A stretch of DNA of 64,000 nucleotides from Ceratopteris richardii (GCA_020310875.1 CM035430.1:97532366-97596365), one strand, 5' to 3'. Counted from the first letter of the stretch, positions 12,419 to 25,156 are shown. Numbers and translations: made by a program. Notes: generated by a model not told the origin, from the sequence alone.

Positions 12419-13067
12419 TGTTGGAAGCAGCCAGAGGCACAGACGACATGGAAGCATGTAACGACAAAGCAGGGAGCCAGTCGGATCAATTTCTCAAACA
12501 AATATGTTTTTTATCACTTTTCAAAACATTCAACAGTGATTTTTATCACTAATTGTAACATATGTAACATAGAAAACCTCATTTTGTAATCCATAGCTCC
12601 ATTTTGTGCAAGCCGAGGAGTCCTCGAGCTTGAGGAGCTTAGGTAGAATGCACGTACCAATTTTCGTTATTTTTAGATACCGTTTACCCTTCCAAATAGC
12701 ATCTAGGACCTATTTTTTAACTATGCCGGTCACTAGATGTGAAACCGATCAAAACTAGTCTAGAAACTATAAAAAGAGCTAGAGAGCTCATTTTTGAGGT
12801 TGGTTCATGTTAGCTTGTTAGAGCTTAGAGCTATTTTGAACTTGTAAGAGTGCTCTTGAGTAATAGAGCTAATTTCCCACCTTCCATTGTGTCTTGCTTG
12901 TCTCTTCATTGTGTGTGTGTATGTGTGTGTGCATCTTGATGCTTCTCACCTTCACTCTCACATCATCTCACATTCACGATCTTCATATCACTCCTACCTC
13001 TTCCGCGGATTGACATTAAGGAGGTGAAGATTCTTAACGTGGTTCTCACCATTGTGCTAGAGCAACA
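12419..13067 (+). repeat. Gypsy-1 5' LTR (649 bp)
   Basis: The LTR begins TGTTGGAAGC and ends AGCAACA, giving a TGTTG/CAACA terminal pair, and is followed six bases later by the primer binding site. A TATA box (TATAAAAA, 12768-12775) marks the likely promoter. It aligns with the Gypsy-2 LTR at 47215-47824 (for example AGCTCCATTTTGT, CAAGCTTGAGGAGC or close variants, CAATTTTC). The left flank is Copia-B, into which the element inserted. Confidence 0.85.
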
Positions 13068-13072
13068 CCAAA

Positions 13073-13092
13073 TTTGGCGCCGTTGCCGGGGA
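13073..13092 (+). promoter_or_regulatory. Gypsy-1 primer binding site (tRNA-Asp type)
   Basis: TTTGGCGCCGTTGCCGGGGA lies directly after the 5' LTR. TGGCGCCGTTGCCGGGGA is the known tRNA-Asp-type primer site of Athila/Tat-like plant Gypsy elements, where minus-strand cDNA synthesis begins. The same site occurs in Gypsy-2 near 47190-47214 (minus strand). Confidence 0.9.
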
Positions 13093-13446
13093 TCGAGTCT
13101 AGGACGAATGTGTGATGGTAAGAGTATAGCAAGAAGTGGTGTTGGAAGGTAAAAATTTCAGTTTTTGTTGTTTTTTTTACTTAGTTATTAGTGTTTTTCA
13201 CCTCCCCCACACTCCATCTTCATCACCGCATCATCATCTTCATCTCCAAAAAAATCAGAAAATTCACCATATCCACCATTCTCCTCATTTCCCCTCATTT
13301 GTGCATGCGAGAGAGTGAGAGAGAGCTTTTGTGCTTGTGTGTACTTTGGTTTTCTTGAGTTTTCTTGCAGGTACAGAGCTCCAGTGCATCAGGAAGGCTG
13401 CAAAAAGGTAAAATTTTCAGTTTCTGTCAGAAATTGCCGACTGTGT

Positions 13447-14215
13447 CAGACCATCGCGATGGTCTGCAAAGTTCGGATTTTGAGGAAGGCGAGTTCACCA
13501 CCGTGTAGGCGACCCCTGCGTGAGTTGGAATCCATAGCTGCATCTCAAAAAATCACTGTTTGGTGGACCATCGCGACGGTCTCTGACCATCGCGATTGTG
13601 TCACACCATCGCGATAGGCTCACGCCATCGCGACGGCTTGGCCGGACCATCGCGACGGTCTCTGACCATCGCGATTGTGTCACGCCATCGCGATTGGCTC
13701 ACGCCATCGCGCCGACGGTGCCACGTGGCAATCCAGACCATCGCGACGGTGCACTCCAGACCATCGTGACGACACCCTCACACCATCGCGCCCAGACCAT
13801 CGCGGTTGGCTCACGCCATCGCGTTCAGACCATCGCGTTCAGACCATCGCGTTCAGACCATCGCGTTCAGACCATCGCGCCCAGACCATCGCGGTTGGCT
13901 CACGCCATCGCGTTCAGACCATCACGTTCAGACCATCGCGTTCAGACCATCGCGTTCAGACCATCGCGACGGTTCACTTTGGACCATCGCGATTGTCCAC
14001 GTTGACCGTTGATCGACGCCATCGCGACGGTGCAAGTTCACGCCATCGCGATTGTCCAATTTCACGCCATCGCGACGGTGCATTTTCAGACCATCGCGAT
14101 TGTGCAATCCCACGCCATCGCGATTGTGCATTTTCAGACCATCACGATTGTGCAACCTCACGCCATCGCGACGGTCCCAGACCATCGCGATTGTCCCAGA
14201 CCATCGCGATTGTGC
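13447..14215 (+). repeat. CCATCGCGA palindrome array in Gypsy-1 leader
   Basis: About three dozen copies of CCATCGCG(A/T), spaced 15-25 bases apart, are joined by short spacers such as TTCAGA, TTGGCTCACG and TTGTGCA. The first copy is a perfect 20-nt palindrome, CAGACCATCGCGATGGTCTG, at 13447-13466. Others keep the TCGCGA core but only part of the arms. The array is far richer in CpG than the surrounding DNA. It lies between the primer binding site and gag, where packaging and dimerisation signals of LTR elements usually are. Confidence 0.92.
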
Positions 14216-15008
14216 ACCCCCATTGCAAATTTTAGGGTTTCATTTTTTGGCCAATTTTGGGGCTATTTTTGGGAAATTTTTGGGTGATTAGACTCATAGG
14301 AGACCCCTTAGCTCATATTTGGAGAAAAACCTGTTTGTCAGTTTTTACCTCCCAGGGCCTGAACGATCATAACTTTGTCATCCGAAGTCCGTTTTTTGAG
14401 CTTAATAGCTCGTTAGAAAGCTATTTTTAGATAAGCTATTTTGAGATTGACCTAGTTTGGGACTAGAAAGCCAGGGGGCAAACATTGAAAATTTGGGCAA
14501 AAGGGAAGGGACTTAAAAGGTGTATATACTCAAGTGCTTGATCATCCAACTGTGAATTGGTCTAATATTGGATTTTTCCAGGTCTAGCAAGGGCAATCAA
14601 AGGCAACCAAGGCAAGGCAGTGAAGGGCATAAAGCTTGGGAAGCGCGGCTTCTTGGGCATCAGAACAACCAGAAAAGCTGACTCGAGGTTGGAAGATTAC
14701 TCAACCCCCTCAGTCAATTCTTAGCTTAGGATAAACGTTAGCATTGTGGATTAAGACGATAGGAACGCCTCAAGTTCAAGATATTTAATTCTTTCAAGTT
14801 CAAGGCTAAGTAAAGGTGTGTGACACGAAAACCTAAAGGAAAGAACATAAGTCTGACGGAACGAGAACTCAAAATTATAACGGAAAGTCGAATTCCTGAC
14901 GCATACATTAAGACAAGAATCTAAAGAAATCTAAAAAGGATCAAGACAGTAATAACAAAGAATCATTGACGATCTGAGCGTGTACTAAGTGTGCAAGGAA
15001 GAAAATTA
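14216..15008 (+). other. Gypsy-1 leader downstream of the array
   Basis: Non-coding leader between the palindrome array and the first gag ATG. I see no other repeat or domain. Confidence 0.55.
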
Positions 15009-17567
15009 ATGAACCTTAGATCGGGCAAACATATAGGTAAGTCAGACCGACGAAGCCTTAGATCATCAGAGGCAAGTGTAAGAACTACTGCGCGATCGTG
15101 GGCTCAGCAATTGAATAGTAATTACCCCTACGAGAGCTCAGATACTAGCGAATCAGAAATGGCATTTAGCACAGACAGACCAGAAGGAGGGTCAAATGTA
15201 GCCTACTTAGAAAAACCAGAAGGACCCTATAGAACGCAACTAGAGTTTCTCCGAACCAACCGATTAGGTGCTCGCATCTATGAGGATGGTTTGCAAAGGC
15301 AAGTGGTGCAAATGCACAACCCCGATCAACCCATTGGATTGGAACATCCAGTGGTGAAATTCGAGAGAGATGCGTACATAGACAAGGAAGGAACAATGTA
15401 CATCTTAAGTACGCAGCCAAACAATACGAATGAGTTTGGCGTGATTCAACCAGAAACGGAAGCAAAACCTCAAGGAAAAGAACCATTAGAAGAGCCTAGA
15501 ACACCTAGAGGGAAATCTGTACTGACACGAGTACTAATCCCAGATTGGATCCCTCAGGACAACAGAAGCATAGAGTTGTTTGTAAATAAAGAAACTGATG
15601 AAGCCTTTTGGAGATACAAGACCGAAATACTTAGTGAGGTAGGTATCATCACTATATACGAGTTCAAGGACCCGGATACACCTGGAAAGGTTGTATACCT
15701 GGATGAGACTTCAGAAAGAGTCTTTGTGGTGCCTGACCGCGCTAAAAACACATACACATGGAGAGGTGAATTGGTATTCCCTCCATCTAGAACAAACATG
15801 AATACAAGTCAACAAGGGGCAGGAACATCCTCAGCCCATGGAAATCAAAGAGAAGGAAATAAAGAGAGACCGGAAGTAAGCTTTAATCACCCCATAGGGA
15901 GAGATAGAACAACCACAGACACTAATAGAGCGGATAGACAAAGAGATCATGGAGTATTAGGTGGTAGAGATGATTTTCCTCTACCTAGACCACGCGAACA
16001 CGCAAGAATATTGAGACCCACTCAATTAGTGAAATCCATGAAGAATTACTTTGACGGGACAGGAGATCCCTATGACCATGTCGCAGAATTCAAGCAAGTA
16101 CTAAGAGCAGAACAAGTCGAAGACATGTTCACGCAATACAACGCATTTGGATTAACGTTAAAGAATACGGCTTTAACTTGGTTCCAACCTTTGCAACAAA
16201 GGCAATTTAGAGACATCCATCACTTTTTAGAGTCATTCATCACCGAATTCTCTAAAAGTGGGATTAGACATGACACGTCTTCGTTGATTCACAGCTTTAA
16301 ACAGACCCCTCAGGAAACAGTAAGACTGGCAGGACGTAGGTTTAGACAATATGTTGAACGATGTCCAATGCAAGAGCTACCCTCACAAGCCAAACAAGTG
16401 TCATTGTTTCTAGACGGCTTGTTGAGCTCTAAACTACGCTCCTATGTGTACCTAAAAGAACCCAGAACGCTAGAGCAATGTGTAAGAATTTGTATAGACA
16501 TTGAGGACAACTTAGGAGACGAGTTGGAACTCTCAAAGGTCTATAAGGACTCAGACTGTTCATCTCTAGCATCCACAAAATTGTCTAGCTCAATAGAAGA
16601 CCTAGCAGAAAAAGTGGCCCAGACACTAGGAGTTTCTAGTAAACCTAGGGTGCTAACTAACAAGCGTTGTTACACCTGTGGTGGTGACCATATGGCAAAT
16701 GTGTGTCCCAATGCAACACAACCTCAAGCCAACCCTAGTGGCCAATACTGTACAATTGAGAGAAGATACATGAATCATACGGCTCAGGACTGCCCATACA
16801 ACAAACAAACCGTGAGACAGAACTACCCGCAAGCATACCCATAGCCAGGTAGGTATCAAGGCCAATACAATGCTCAGCCTTATTACTATAGGCCTCCTCA
16901 GAACTACCCATACCAGGCTCAACAGAGACCTCAACCCGTCTTAGCTCAGCAGCCACCCCCACCAGCGAATGTCATCTCAGTCAAATACGCTGCTGCAGAA
17001 GAGAACCTAAGTAGGGCTTTAGTGCCTTCTTCACCTTTGATCACAGAGAGTGACCCACACTCAAACAGTTTTGACTCTACGCATGTAGATAGTCCACCCG
17101 CATATTACACAGAGTCACCAGAACATGTGGAGACATATCATCACGATAGTCCACCAGTGGAACCTAGTTGGGAGCCAGACTATGCTAATGTGATGTACAC
17201 AAACCCAAATCCACGGCCCCAATTGAGACAACAAAGACCACAGGGCCCTAGAGGACCATGCTTTAGGTGCCAAGGAGATCATTTCATAAAGGATTGTCCA
17301 CATCCCCCGATAGCAGGACAATCACAGTACTATAACATCCAAGGCTTTTGTGCTGATTGTGGCAAAGAGCACATAATCAAAGATTGTCCAAAAAATCCTG
17401 TTAACGCTTCGAATGTGACACCGACCAATGTGATAGGTATTGTAAATAACGCAGATGGATCCAACCCTACATACGTGCCTATCCAAGCTATAACAAGAGC
17501 CCAGGCGCTCTTACAGAACCAACAGCTTAATCAAGAGAAAGTAGTCGGAAGTAGCGAAGTTGCATAA
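15009..17567 (+). pseudogene. Gypsy-1 gag, interrupted by one TAG
   Basis: Gag forms the capsid and nucleocapsid of the retrotransposon particle. I choose ATG 15009 (MNLRSGKHIG) because the frame's upstream 'start' is GTG. The retrotransposon gag domain spans about 16030-16500 (FDGTGDPYDHVAEFKQVLR, ALTWFQPL, FITEFSK). Zinc knuckles follow: CYTCGGDHMANVC near 16670, then CFRCQGDHFIKDC and CADCGKEHIIKDC at about 17260-17390. A TAG at 16842-16844 splits the protein, but the same frame stays open to a TAA at 17565-17567 and then runs on into pol. Three knuckles with a proline/glutamine-rich spacer is more than the usual one or two. Confidence 0.9.
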
Positions 17568-20500
17568 TCTAGTAGTAAAAAGACAAAATCTTGGAAAGAT
17601 TCTAGAGAAAGGATAAAGAGAAAATGGAGTAAAAAGATAAGTGAGTTGGAAGGAAGTTTGAAGGAATCTAGAGCCAAAATCCAAGAATTGACTTCACAGG
17701 AATTGAATCAAGAGAATCCAGCTCAAAAATCAGGATCAGTTTTAGCGGAACCCATACCCGAAAATCTAGACATGATGTTTCGTGCATATCAAGCTAGATT
17801 AAAAGAGGGACCTCAGGTAGCTGAAATGAGCAAAAACTACCCTCGTGCTGATCTAGAAATTGAGAGAACTAAACTTTGCATGAAGATGGTAGAACTAGCA
17901 CAAGCTTTGTTCGAAGCCTCTAGATATCTTAATTGGAATAACATGGCAAAACCGGAATTACACTTTCAAGGACTAATGGAGAGGCTAGAATATTTGATAG
18001 AGAGCAAAGAGAAAAAGGATCAGCCTAGGAACCCTATTGTCCCAGAGACACAGGAAAGGAATGCACCATCCCTGTCTCAAGTACCCAATACAGAAAGTCA
18101 AGATAACCTATCTTCCATACATAGGTACTCACATGAATTTTTGAGAGAAATACAAGAAGAGAAGTGGAGAAAGGAACAAGGAACCCATCCTCCTATTCAA
18201 GAAATAGACGACTTGCAAGAACAATTTCCCCAAGACATTCCCTCTATTTACGATGATGTAGAGGAAGAACAACTGAGTGAACACACAAGATTTGAATCTA
18301 ATTCCTTACAAGAATTACCTCAGTTCACAGGACCTTGGGAAGCAAAGTCTATTAGTATGAGAGCACCCACGATAATAGTGAGGAATGAAGAATCAGTAAT
18401 CCCTAGAAAGACGGAAGTGATCAAGAACACTAAAGTACAGTGTAATCTCACTCTAGAGGAGTTGTTAAAGGTAAAACCAGAATTGTGGAAACATGTAGCA
18501 AATCAAGTCCCCGAGCTTGCTACTACTCCCTCACAAATAGGATCACAAAATAAGGTACCAAAATTACCCGTAGAAAAGATTGGAGATGTAAGCGAAGGAG
18601 AGGAAGGTAACACTTATCTTCCGATAACCCATCAGGGCTACACCACGAAAGCCATCTTAGATTCAGGAGCCGGAGTAGCCATTGCTACCACCGCTTTATG
18701 GAAACGTTGGGGTAAGCCAACATTAAGACCCACCAGGATGAAGCTACAAATGGCCGATGGACACATAGAAAAACCATTAGGCTTACTAGAAGGCATATCT
18801 CTCACCACTTGTGGTGTAGAATTTGAGCATACTTTTGCCATTTGTGACTTCGCAAAAAACCATGTTTATGAGATGATATTGGGACGACCATTCATGCGTC
18901 AGTTGCAAATTGTACAAGATTGGGGAACTAATTCTTTGTACTTGCAACATTTAGGAGTGACTACCAAAGTCAATCTTAAAGACTATTCACACAGAGATGT
19001 ACCCCCAATACAATGGAATACCATCCATAAGACACCAGTAGAGACGGAATCCGTGCACTCATTAGAATCAAATCCTTCTTGGTTGCATGAGGATACCCAT
19101 TTATGGATGTGTAAAGTAGCAAAACAAGAGGAAGAAAGGTTAGAAGCCAGGACCTTAGGTGCAGAACAACATCCAAGAACCCTTCAGGATCCAGCCTACG
19201 CACCTGTAGTATTCCCTGACGAAGAGTTTGAACCCCATGGTTGGGCAGAAATCCTAGCAACCATGGACGTAGCCATCAATGAAGAACAATGGACACCCCA
19301 CTGTGACGAGGATGGCTATGATATCTCAGTTTTCACGATAGAGCCAATCATGTGCGATGCAATTTTAGAAGAGTGTGAACCTAACACTGATGCATTTGAG
19401 GATGCAAGCGATTTTGATTTAGAATCAATTATCATGGACCCACCCTTTGCATCAGAGGAAGAATATTTTTTCGAAGTAGAGACTCACACTCAGAGACACG
19501 AGGAAATTACGAATGAGGTAAGGTTAGCCACTCAAGTGACTAACAAGAGTGAAGGCAAGAAAAGAAAGAAGAAAGACACCATGACAGAAAAAGAAGAGTC
19601 TTTGTTTGAAGTACCCGAGAACTTCAAGAAATATGAAATTGAAGATAGAAGAATCATGGTACGAATGCCTAATAGAAAGGCGAATGACGGACAAGTATAT
19701 GATAACCGAGAAAAAACCAAGAAAATAATAGTTGCTATCGAAGGAGAAGAAGAAAAATGTACATACATAGGGCATGATTTGACAACTGAAGAAGAAGAAG
19801 AATTAGTTGCCCTATTGCGCGAATATAGAGATGTGTTCGCTTGGAGTTACAAAGATTTGAAAGGAGTAGATCCAGATATATGTTCTCATAGAATCCCTAT
19901 GACTCGAGATGCAAAACTGACAAAACAGAAACCTTACACGTACAATGATAACTACGCTACGAAGATTAAAGAGGAGATAGATCGCCTGATAGAAGCAGGA
20001 TTCATTTACGAAATTGAGCATACCGAATGGGTATCCCCCATTGTGGTTGTGCCCAAGAAGAATGGAAAATTGCGTGTGTGTATTAACCTTAAAAAAGTTA
20101 ATGCCGCAACGATTAGAGATAGTTATCCTCTTCCTATCACGGAACATCTATTGGAAAGAGTTGCGGGCAAGGAAGTTTACAGCTTTCTTGATGGATTCTC
20201 AAGCTATAATCAAGTAGCCATTGCTCCAGAAGACCAACACAAGACGGCTTTTGCCACTGAATGGGGCATATTTGCATTTCGTGTGATGCCATTTGGCTTA
20301 ACGAATGCACCCGCCACTTTCGAGCGACTCATGTGTCATGTTTTCAAGGAATTCTTACGCAAGAGTTTGGAAGTTTATGTCGATGACTTATGTGCACATT
20401 CAAATGTAAGACAGACACATATCCCAGAGTTAAGACAAATATTTGACAAATGTCGAGAATATCAGGTTTGTTTGAACCCAGAAAAGTGCGTTTTCATGGT

Positions 20501-22194
20501 CAGACAAGGCAAAATTCTAGGACACATTGTGTCAAAAAATGGAATCTCTACGGATGAAGAAAAGGTGAAGGTAATTGCAGATTTACCTAGACCAACTAAT
20601 GTGAAAGAGGTACAAGCATTTATGGGCCATTGCGGTTATTATAGGAGATTCATACACATGTATGCAATCATAGCAAAGCCTTTGTACTCTCTTTTAACCA
20701 ATTTTGAATGGACAGATGAATGTGAAAATTCATTCAATGAACTTAAACGACGCTTGTGCTCATCACCTATATTGACAACCCCAGATTGGAGTAAGCCATT
20801 CCATGTACATGTGGATGCATCCAATTATGCCATAGGATGTGTGTTAGCACAACCCACGAATGAAGGTAACATAGATCTCCCCATAGCTTACGCGAGTAGA
20901 CAATTGAACGTAGCAGAAAGAAATTACACCACGACGGAACGAGAAGGATTAGGGATGATCTACGCAGTAAAGAAGTTTAGGCACTATTTGTTGGCCAACA
21001 AATTCAAGTTCTTTACAGATCATCAAGCACTATTGTACTTAGTCAACAAACCATGTAACACAGGACGATTGATACGTTGGTTTCTATTACTCATGGAGTA
21101 TGATTTTGAAGTCGTAGTCAGGAAAGGAAAGACACATCTTAGAGCTGACCACCTTTCAAGATTAACCTCAGGAGAAGCTCCTCAAGGAATAGCGGATGAT
21201 CTACCAGACGCATATTTGTTTAACCTTGAGATAGCACCAGAATGGGCTAAGCCTTTAGTCCCTATTCTGACATACGGACCCAAGAATCCTAGGATAAAGA
21301 TCAACGAAGGAGAGATTACCAAGTCTCAGAGATACCACATAATGGCAGGAAGCATATATAAACAGGATAATCAAAAGATTCTTGCTTGTTGTGTAGATGA
21401 ATCAGAACATGTGAATTGGTTGCAATTAGCACACGTAGGTGCACTAAAGCAACATCATTCAAAACATCGAACATTACAGACTTTGCATAGATTGGGAGTA
21501 TATTGGCCTACGATGGAAGCAGATGTCTACAGGTTGTGTAAGGAATGCAACGTTTGTTGTGAAAGACCACCAGTAGAGCATGCTACACTATATCATGTGT
21601 CTCTCACACCAGACTGGAGTGAACAGTTAGTGACATATTTGAGGACGAAGACATTCCCTCAAGGAATGACCTTAGCTCGACAACGTAGTCTAGAGCAGGA
21701 AGCTCAAGATTTTTCACTTATTGGCGATAAGCTATACAAACGAGGACGAGATGGATATCTAAGACAATGCGTTCATGAAAGCGATTATCTGAGCATACTA
21801 GAGACTGCACACCAAGGTGTTGCAGGAGGTCATTTTGGACCCGATAGGATAATCAAAGCCATCCTCTTTGCAGGATTATGGTGGCCCACTCTTCACATGG
21901 ATGCTCATACCTATGTAAAGAGATGTGACGTGTGCCAAAGAACTCAATTTCCTACTCGCAGAGATGAAATGCCATTGAAACCCATGATGGGCGGACGTGC
22001 ATTTTCTAAGTGGGGTATAGACTTTGTAGGACCCATTAACCCCCCTGCAAAAGGTACACATGCTGAATACATTATTGTTGCCACATATTATCTTACGAAA
22101 TGGGTAGAGGCAAAAGCCACGACAAAGAATGATGCACACACAACTGCAAAATTCTTATTTGAAAATGTCTTTACAAGATATGGACTGCCTATAG
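17568..22194 (+). pseudogene. Gypsy-1 pol (protease, RT, RNase H, integrase), 3'-truncated
   Basis: This is in the same frame as gag and has no internal stop, so only two stop codons interrupt a 7.2 kb gag-pol frame. The protease motif is LDSGAGVAIAT near 18660. RT shows WVSPIVVVPKKNGKLRVC, FLDGFSSYNQ and the catalytic VYVDDL near 20375. RNase H starts FHVHVDASNYAIG near 20800. Two HHCC zinc modules follow: H-x6-H...C-KE-C at about 21430-21560 and H-x6-H...C-DV-C at about 21810-21940. The integrase core starts WGIDFVGP near 22010 and breaks off after RYGLPI at about 22194, where inverted Copia-B sequence begins. The rest of integrase, any envelope-like gene and the 3' LTR are missing, so the element is dead. 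The long open frame suggests it is younger than the Copia copies. Confidence 0.92.
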
Positions 22195-23680
22195 TATCAC
22201 TTCTCAAAATATGGATCTTTGACTGACTTTCATTTTCAACCATAGCTAAGAACTTCTTGAAGTAGGAAAAACCTCTGACTTCACTTTAAGACCATACATC
22301 CACGAATATCTTGAGAAATCATCAATGAAAGTAAAAAAGTACCTATAACCTTGAATATAATATGTTCTCATCACACCATTCACATGCGGATATATGATCT
22401 GCAACTTCCTTGTGGCCGTGATATATCTTTGCTTCTTGAAAGGTAGTTTATGAAGCTTTTCTTCAAGACATCCTTCACATGACTCTACAACATCTGGTCA
22501 AACAAAAGTAGGAAAACTCTCCACCACACCTTGATCTTTGATATGTTTGAGAGTTGTGTAATTGATATGGCCAAATCTAGAATGTCATAACTTCATATTC
22601 TCCGTAGGTGTAGTAGACCTAGCAATATTAGCATGACTAATTTTGGATAACATAAACATGCCACTTCTATCACCTTGAAGTACGCAATGCTCCTCATTAG
22701 GTGAGAGGATCTGACATGAATCTTTCTAAAAAATAACTTTATAACCATCTATCAAGAAAGTAGAGATAGAGAGAAAATTCCTCTTCATGTCTAGAACATA
22801 AAGAACATTAGGAATTGTGAAATTTCCACTTGCTCTTGACTTAAGGTTCACTTCTCCAACACCTATAACATCCAAATCATGAACACCTGAAATGGTCACT
22901 CTTCTATTGGAAGAGTCAGAAAGGGAAGAAAATACCTTTCTACAACATGTCATATGTTTACTAGTAGCTCAATAATAAAAAATCTAAGGATTATATGAGA
23001 TTGCATTTAATGTTGCCTGATTAAAAGCTACATCTTCAATAGTAACACATGCGTATGATTCTACCTTTTAAGATGTAGGTTTGGAATCATCTTCTCCACT
23101 ATTGCTTAATGCTTTCTTCGTTTTATAAAAAATCCTTGCTCTGCATTCTATTACAAAATGACATGGTTTCTTATAGTAATGGCATGCTTCTTTATTTGAA
23201 CTTGATGTAGTTAATAAAGAGTTTTATTTGGATTGTAGAGGAAGCATTAGGAGAATGAATGGTGGAATTCCTTTCCTTTCCATTTGAGGATGATAACATT
23301 GCTTTATTTGGATGTAGAGGAAACATTAGGAGAATGAATGGAATTCCTTTCCTTTCCATACCTTTTTGTTGATCTTCATCTTGAAGTAAGAATAAGCATA
23401 GCTCTTCAAATGAAAGTTCTCTATCTCTTACAGAGAGAAATGAAGAAGTAACAAAAGCATGATATGTAGATGGAAGTGAATTTAGAAGTGTGTTTACCAT
23501 CTCTTCATCTAAAATGTTGAATCCAACATTGAGTAATTGGTCTCGTAAATCTTTGAGATTCAAAATATATGATTGAGCTGATTCACCAACTTTTATCCTA
23601 GATATTGTGAAGACAAGAAGATTCAAAGGAAAGGAATAAAAGAGAAGAAGAACATATGAAGACTCAAAGAATGTCAATTA
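22195..23680 (-). pseudogene. Copia-B, 5' part: gag, zinc knuckle, protease to integrase
   Basis: On the minus strand, gag occupies about 23677-23190 (KVGESAQSYILNLKDLRDQL, LLNSLPSTYHAF, FEELCLFLLQDED). A decayed knuckle lies near 23130-23190 (CHYYKKPCHFVIEC). The protease to pre-integrase region at 22953-22726 has VTISGVHDLDVIGVG and FTIPNVLYVLDMKRNFLS. The integrase core ends at KFLAMVENESQSKIHILRSD, where Gypsy-1 sequence begins. The segment from RSDN to KVFG, about 120 residues in relatives, is absent from both sides of Gypsy-1. Confidence 0.82.
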
Positions 23681-24640
23681 CTGATTGAGGGGGAGCTTTA
23701 GGAGATTAACTCACTTGAGCATGAAGACATGAAGTATATGAAGAGAATTTATGAAAAAATAATTGAGAGAACAAAGAGAAAAAAGATTACGAAGTCTGGA
23801 CATTCAAAACCATGCCTATGTGAAGGAACAAATTCACTTGTATAACATATACTTACAAGTTGGATCCACAATACTTCTAGAAAGTTCAAAATTACTAGCT
23901 TGAGTTGTAGAAGCATAAGAACTAAATGTATATAAGTCAATTAAGGTCATAAAATTGTAGAGTCAAGAGGCATCTTACTCAATGTAAGTCATAAACTCAT
24001 GTATAGGCTGTCGAGGCTGTCATGGTGATAGAATGTGAAGAAAATCTGCTTAATGTTAGTCTTTTCTATTGTTATGAGTAGACTAAAGTTCATATCATAA
24101 TGTACACATCTTCTCTAATAGTAAATCAATATTTTTGTAGAAGGATTCGAGCCAATTCTAATGTGTGAAGAGATCAAGGTCGTTTTGTAACTATATGTAG
24201 GGAAACTTCGAGTTACAAGAATTAGGTATAAATTTTTATGAATTTCTTAGAGTCAGATCTTGAATTATACTCTAAAGTTATTAATGATTGATAGCTCATT
24301 TGTAAGATAGGATTACAATTGACCATAAGATCTTTACAAAATGTGATGTGTCAAAGCATCAAGCTTAAGACTACTTGTGTGTCAAATCAAAGAAGGCAAA
24401 ATAAAATTTCTGACATAGTACTTCTGAAAAGTAATGAAGTTATTTATGAGGTAATGCTTGAAACTATTGATTGGAATTATCCACTTACTATATGAGACAA
24501 CTTGGATTAGCCATTGTGCATACAAATCTTGAGGATTCATAACAAATTAGAGACAAAACGAAAGCTAACTTTTTTGAAGAAAAAGGCACATGTTCAGAGA
24601 GAGTAAGTCATCACATTCTTGCATAAAGTGATAAAGGTTT
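23681..24640. other. Unassigned AT-rich DNA
   Basis: No domain, terminal repeat or RNA gene is recognisable. It lies upstream of Copia-B gag and may contain its decayed leader and LTR. Confidence 0.35.
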
Positions 24641-24940
24641 TGTTACCATTAGTGTCCGCATGAAAGGAAAAATGGACACCGAACACTTCTTTGTATGTGT
24701 TCTTTAGTAAAGCACACCGTGCCCTGGTCAGCCATAGACTTTAAGTTCGACCGCATTTTGTAACACCTAAGAAGTTTGTTTTCGTGCTCCTTGTGTACTC
24801 TATTTTTTCTCTGCATTCTTTTGCCTCTGTGAAGAGTATCATGTGCAACAGTTGGATCTCGGTTTTCTACTCCAAGGATACCAGCATGGAGCTCTTGAGA
24901 AGGAGAGTGCACTGTGGTGCATCGCCATCAAAATACTTCA
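24641..24940 (+). repeat. Copia-CD 5' LTR (300 bp)
   Basis: It runs from TGTTACCATTAGTGTCC to AATACTTCA and aligns with its inverted partner at 36721-37016. Shared stretches include AACACCTAAGAAGT, CGGTTTTCTACTCC and GAGAAGGAGA. The two differ at many positions, so the insertion is old. Confidence 0.8.
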
Positions 24941-24941
24941 C

Positions 24942-24953
24942 TAGTATCAAAGA
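24942..24953 (+). promoter_or_regulatory. Copia-CD primer binding site
   Basis: TAGTATCAAAGA begins one base after the LTR end. The usual plant Copia site is TGGTATCAGAGC, complementary to initiator tRNA-Met, so two to three bases have decayed. Confidence 0.65.
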
Positions 24954-25156
24954 ATTTCGATGCAAAGTCTTTGTTCCTTTTGTGCGAGTGAAGTGAGCAA
25001 CCACCCGCTCACCCAAGGCTTTCTCCAAGTCTTATGACTAAGGTGGTGATCAAGGCATAGACCTTGGCATACCTTGTCATCCGAGTCAGTGAAGTCACCA
25101 TTGTCACCGTTGGCTGTGCACGAGGGAGGACCTCAACGATCAAAGAAGATAAAGGT

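Noticed and set aside
13495-14185. Long open frames across the CCATCGCGA array on both strands
   Set aside because: They are low-complexity products of the repeat in an untranslated leader.
13447-14215. Possible CRISPR array
   Set aside because: Repeats are short, palindromic and variable, spacers are not unique, and the array lies in the leader of a plant retrotransposon.
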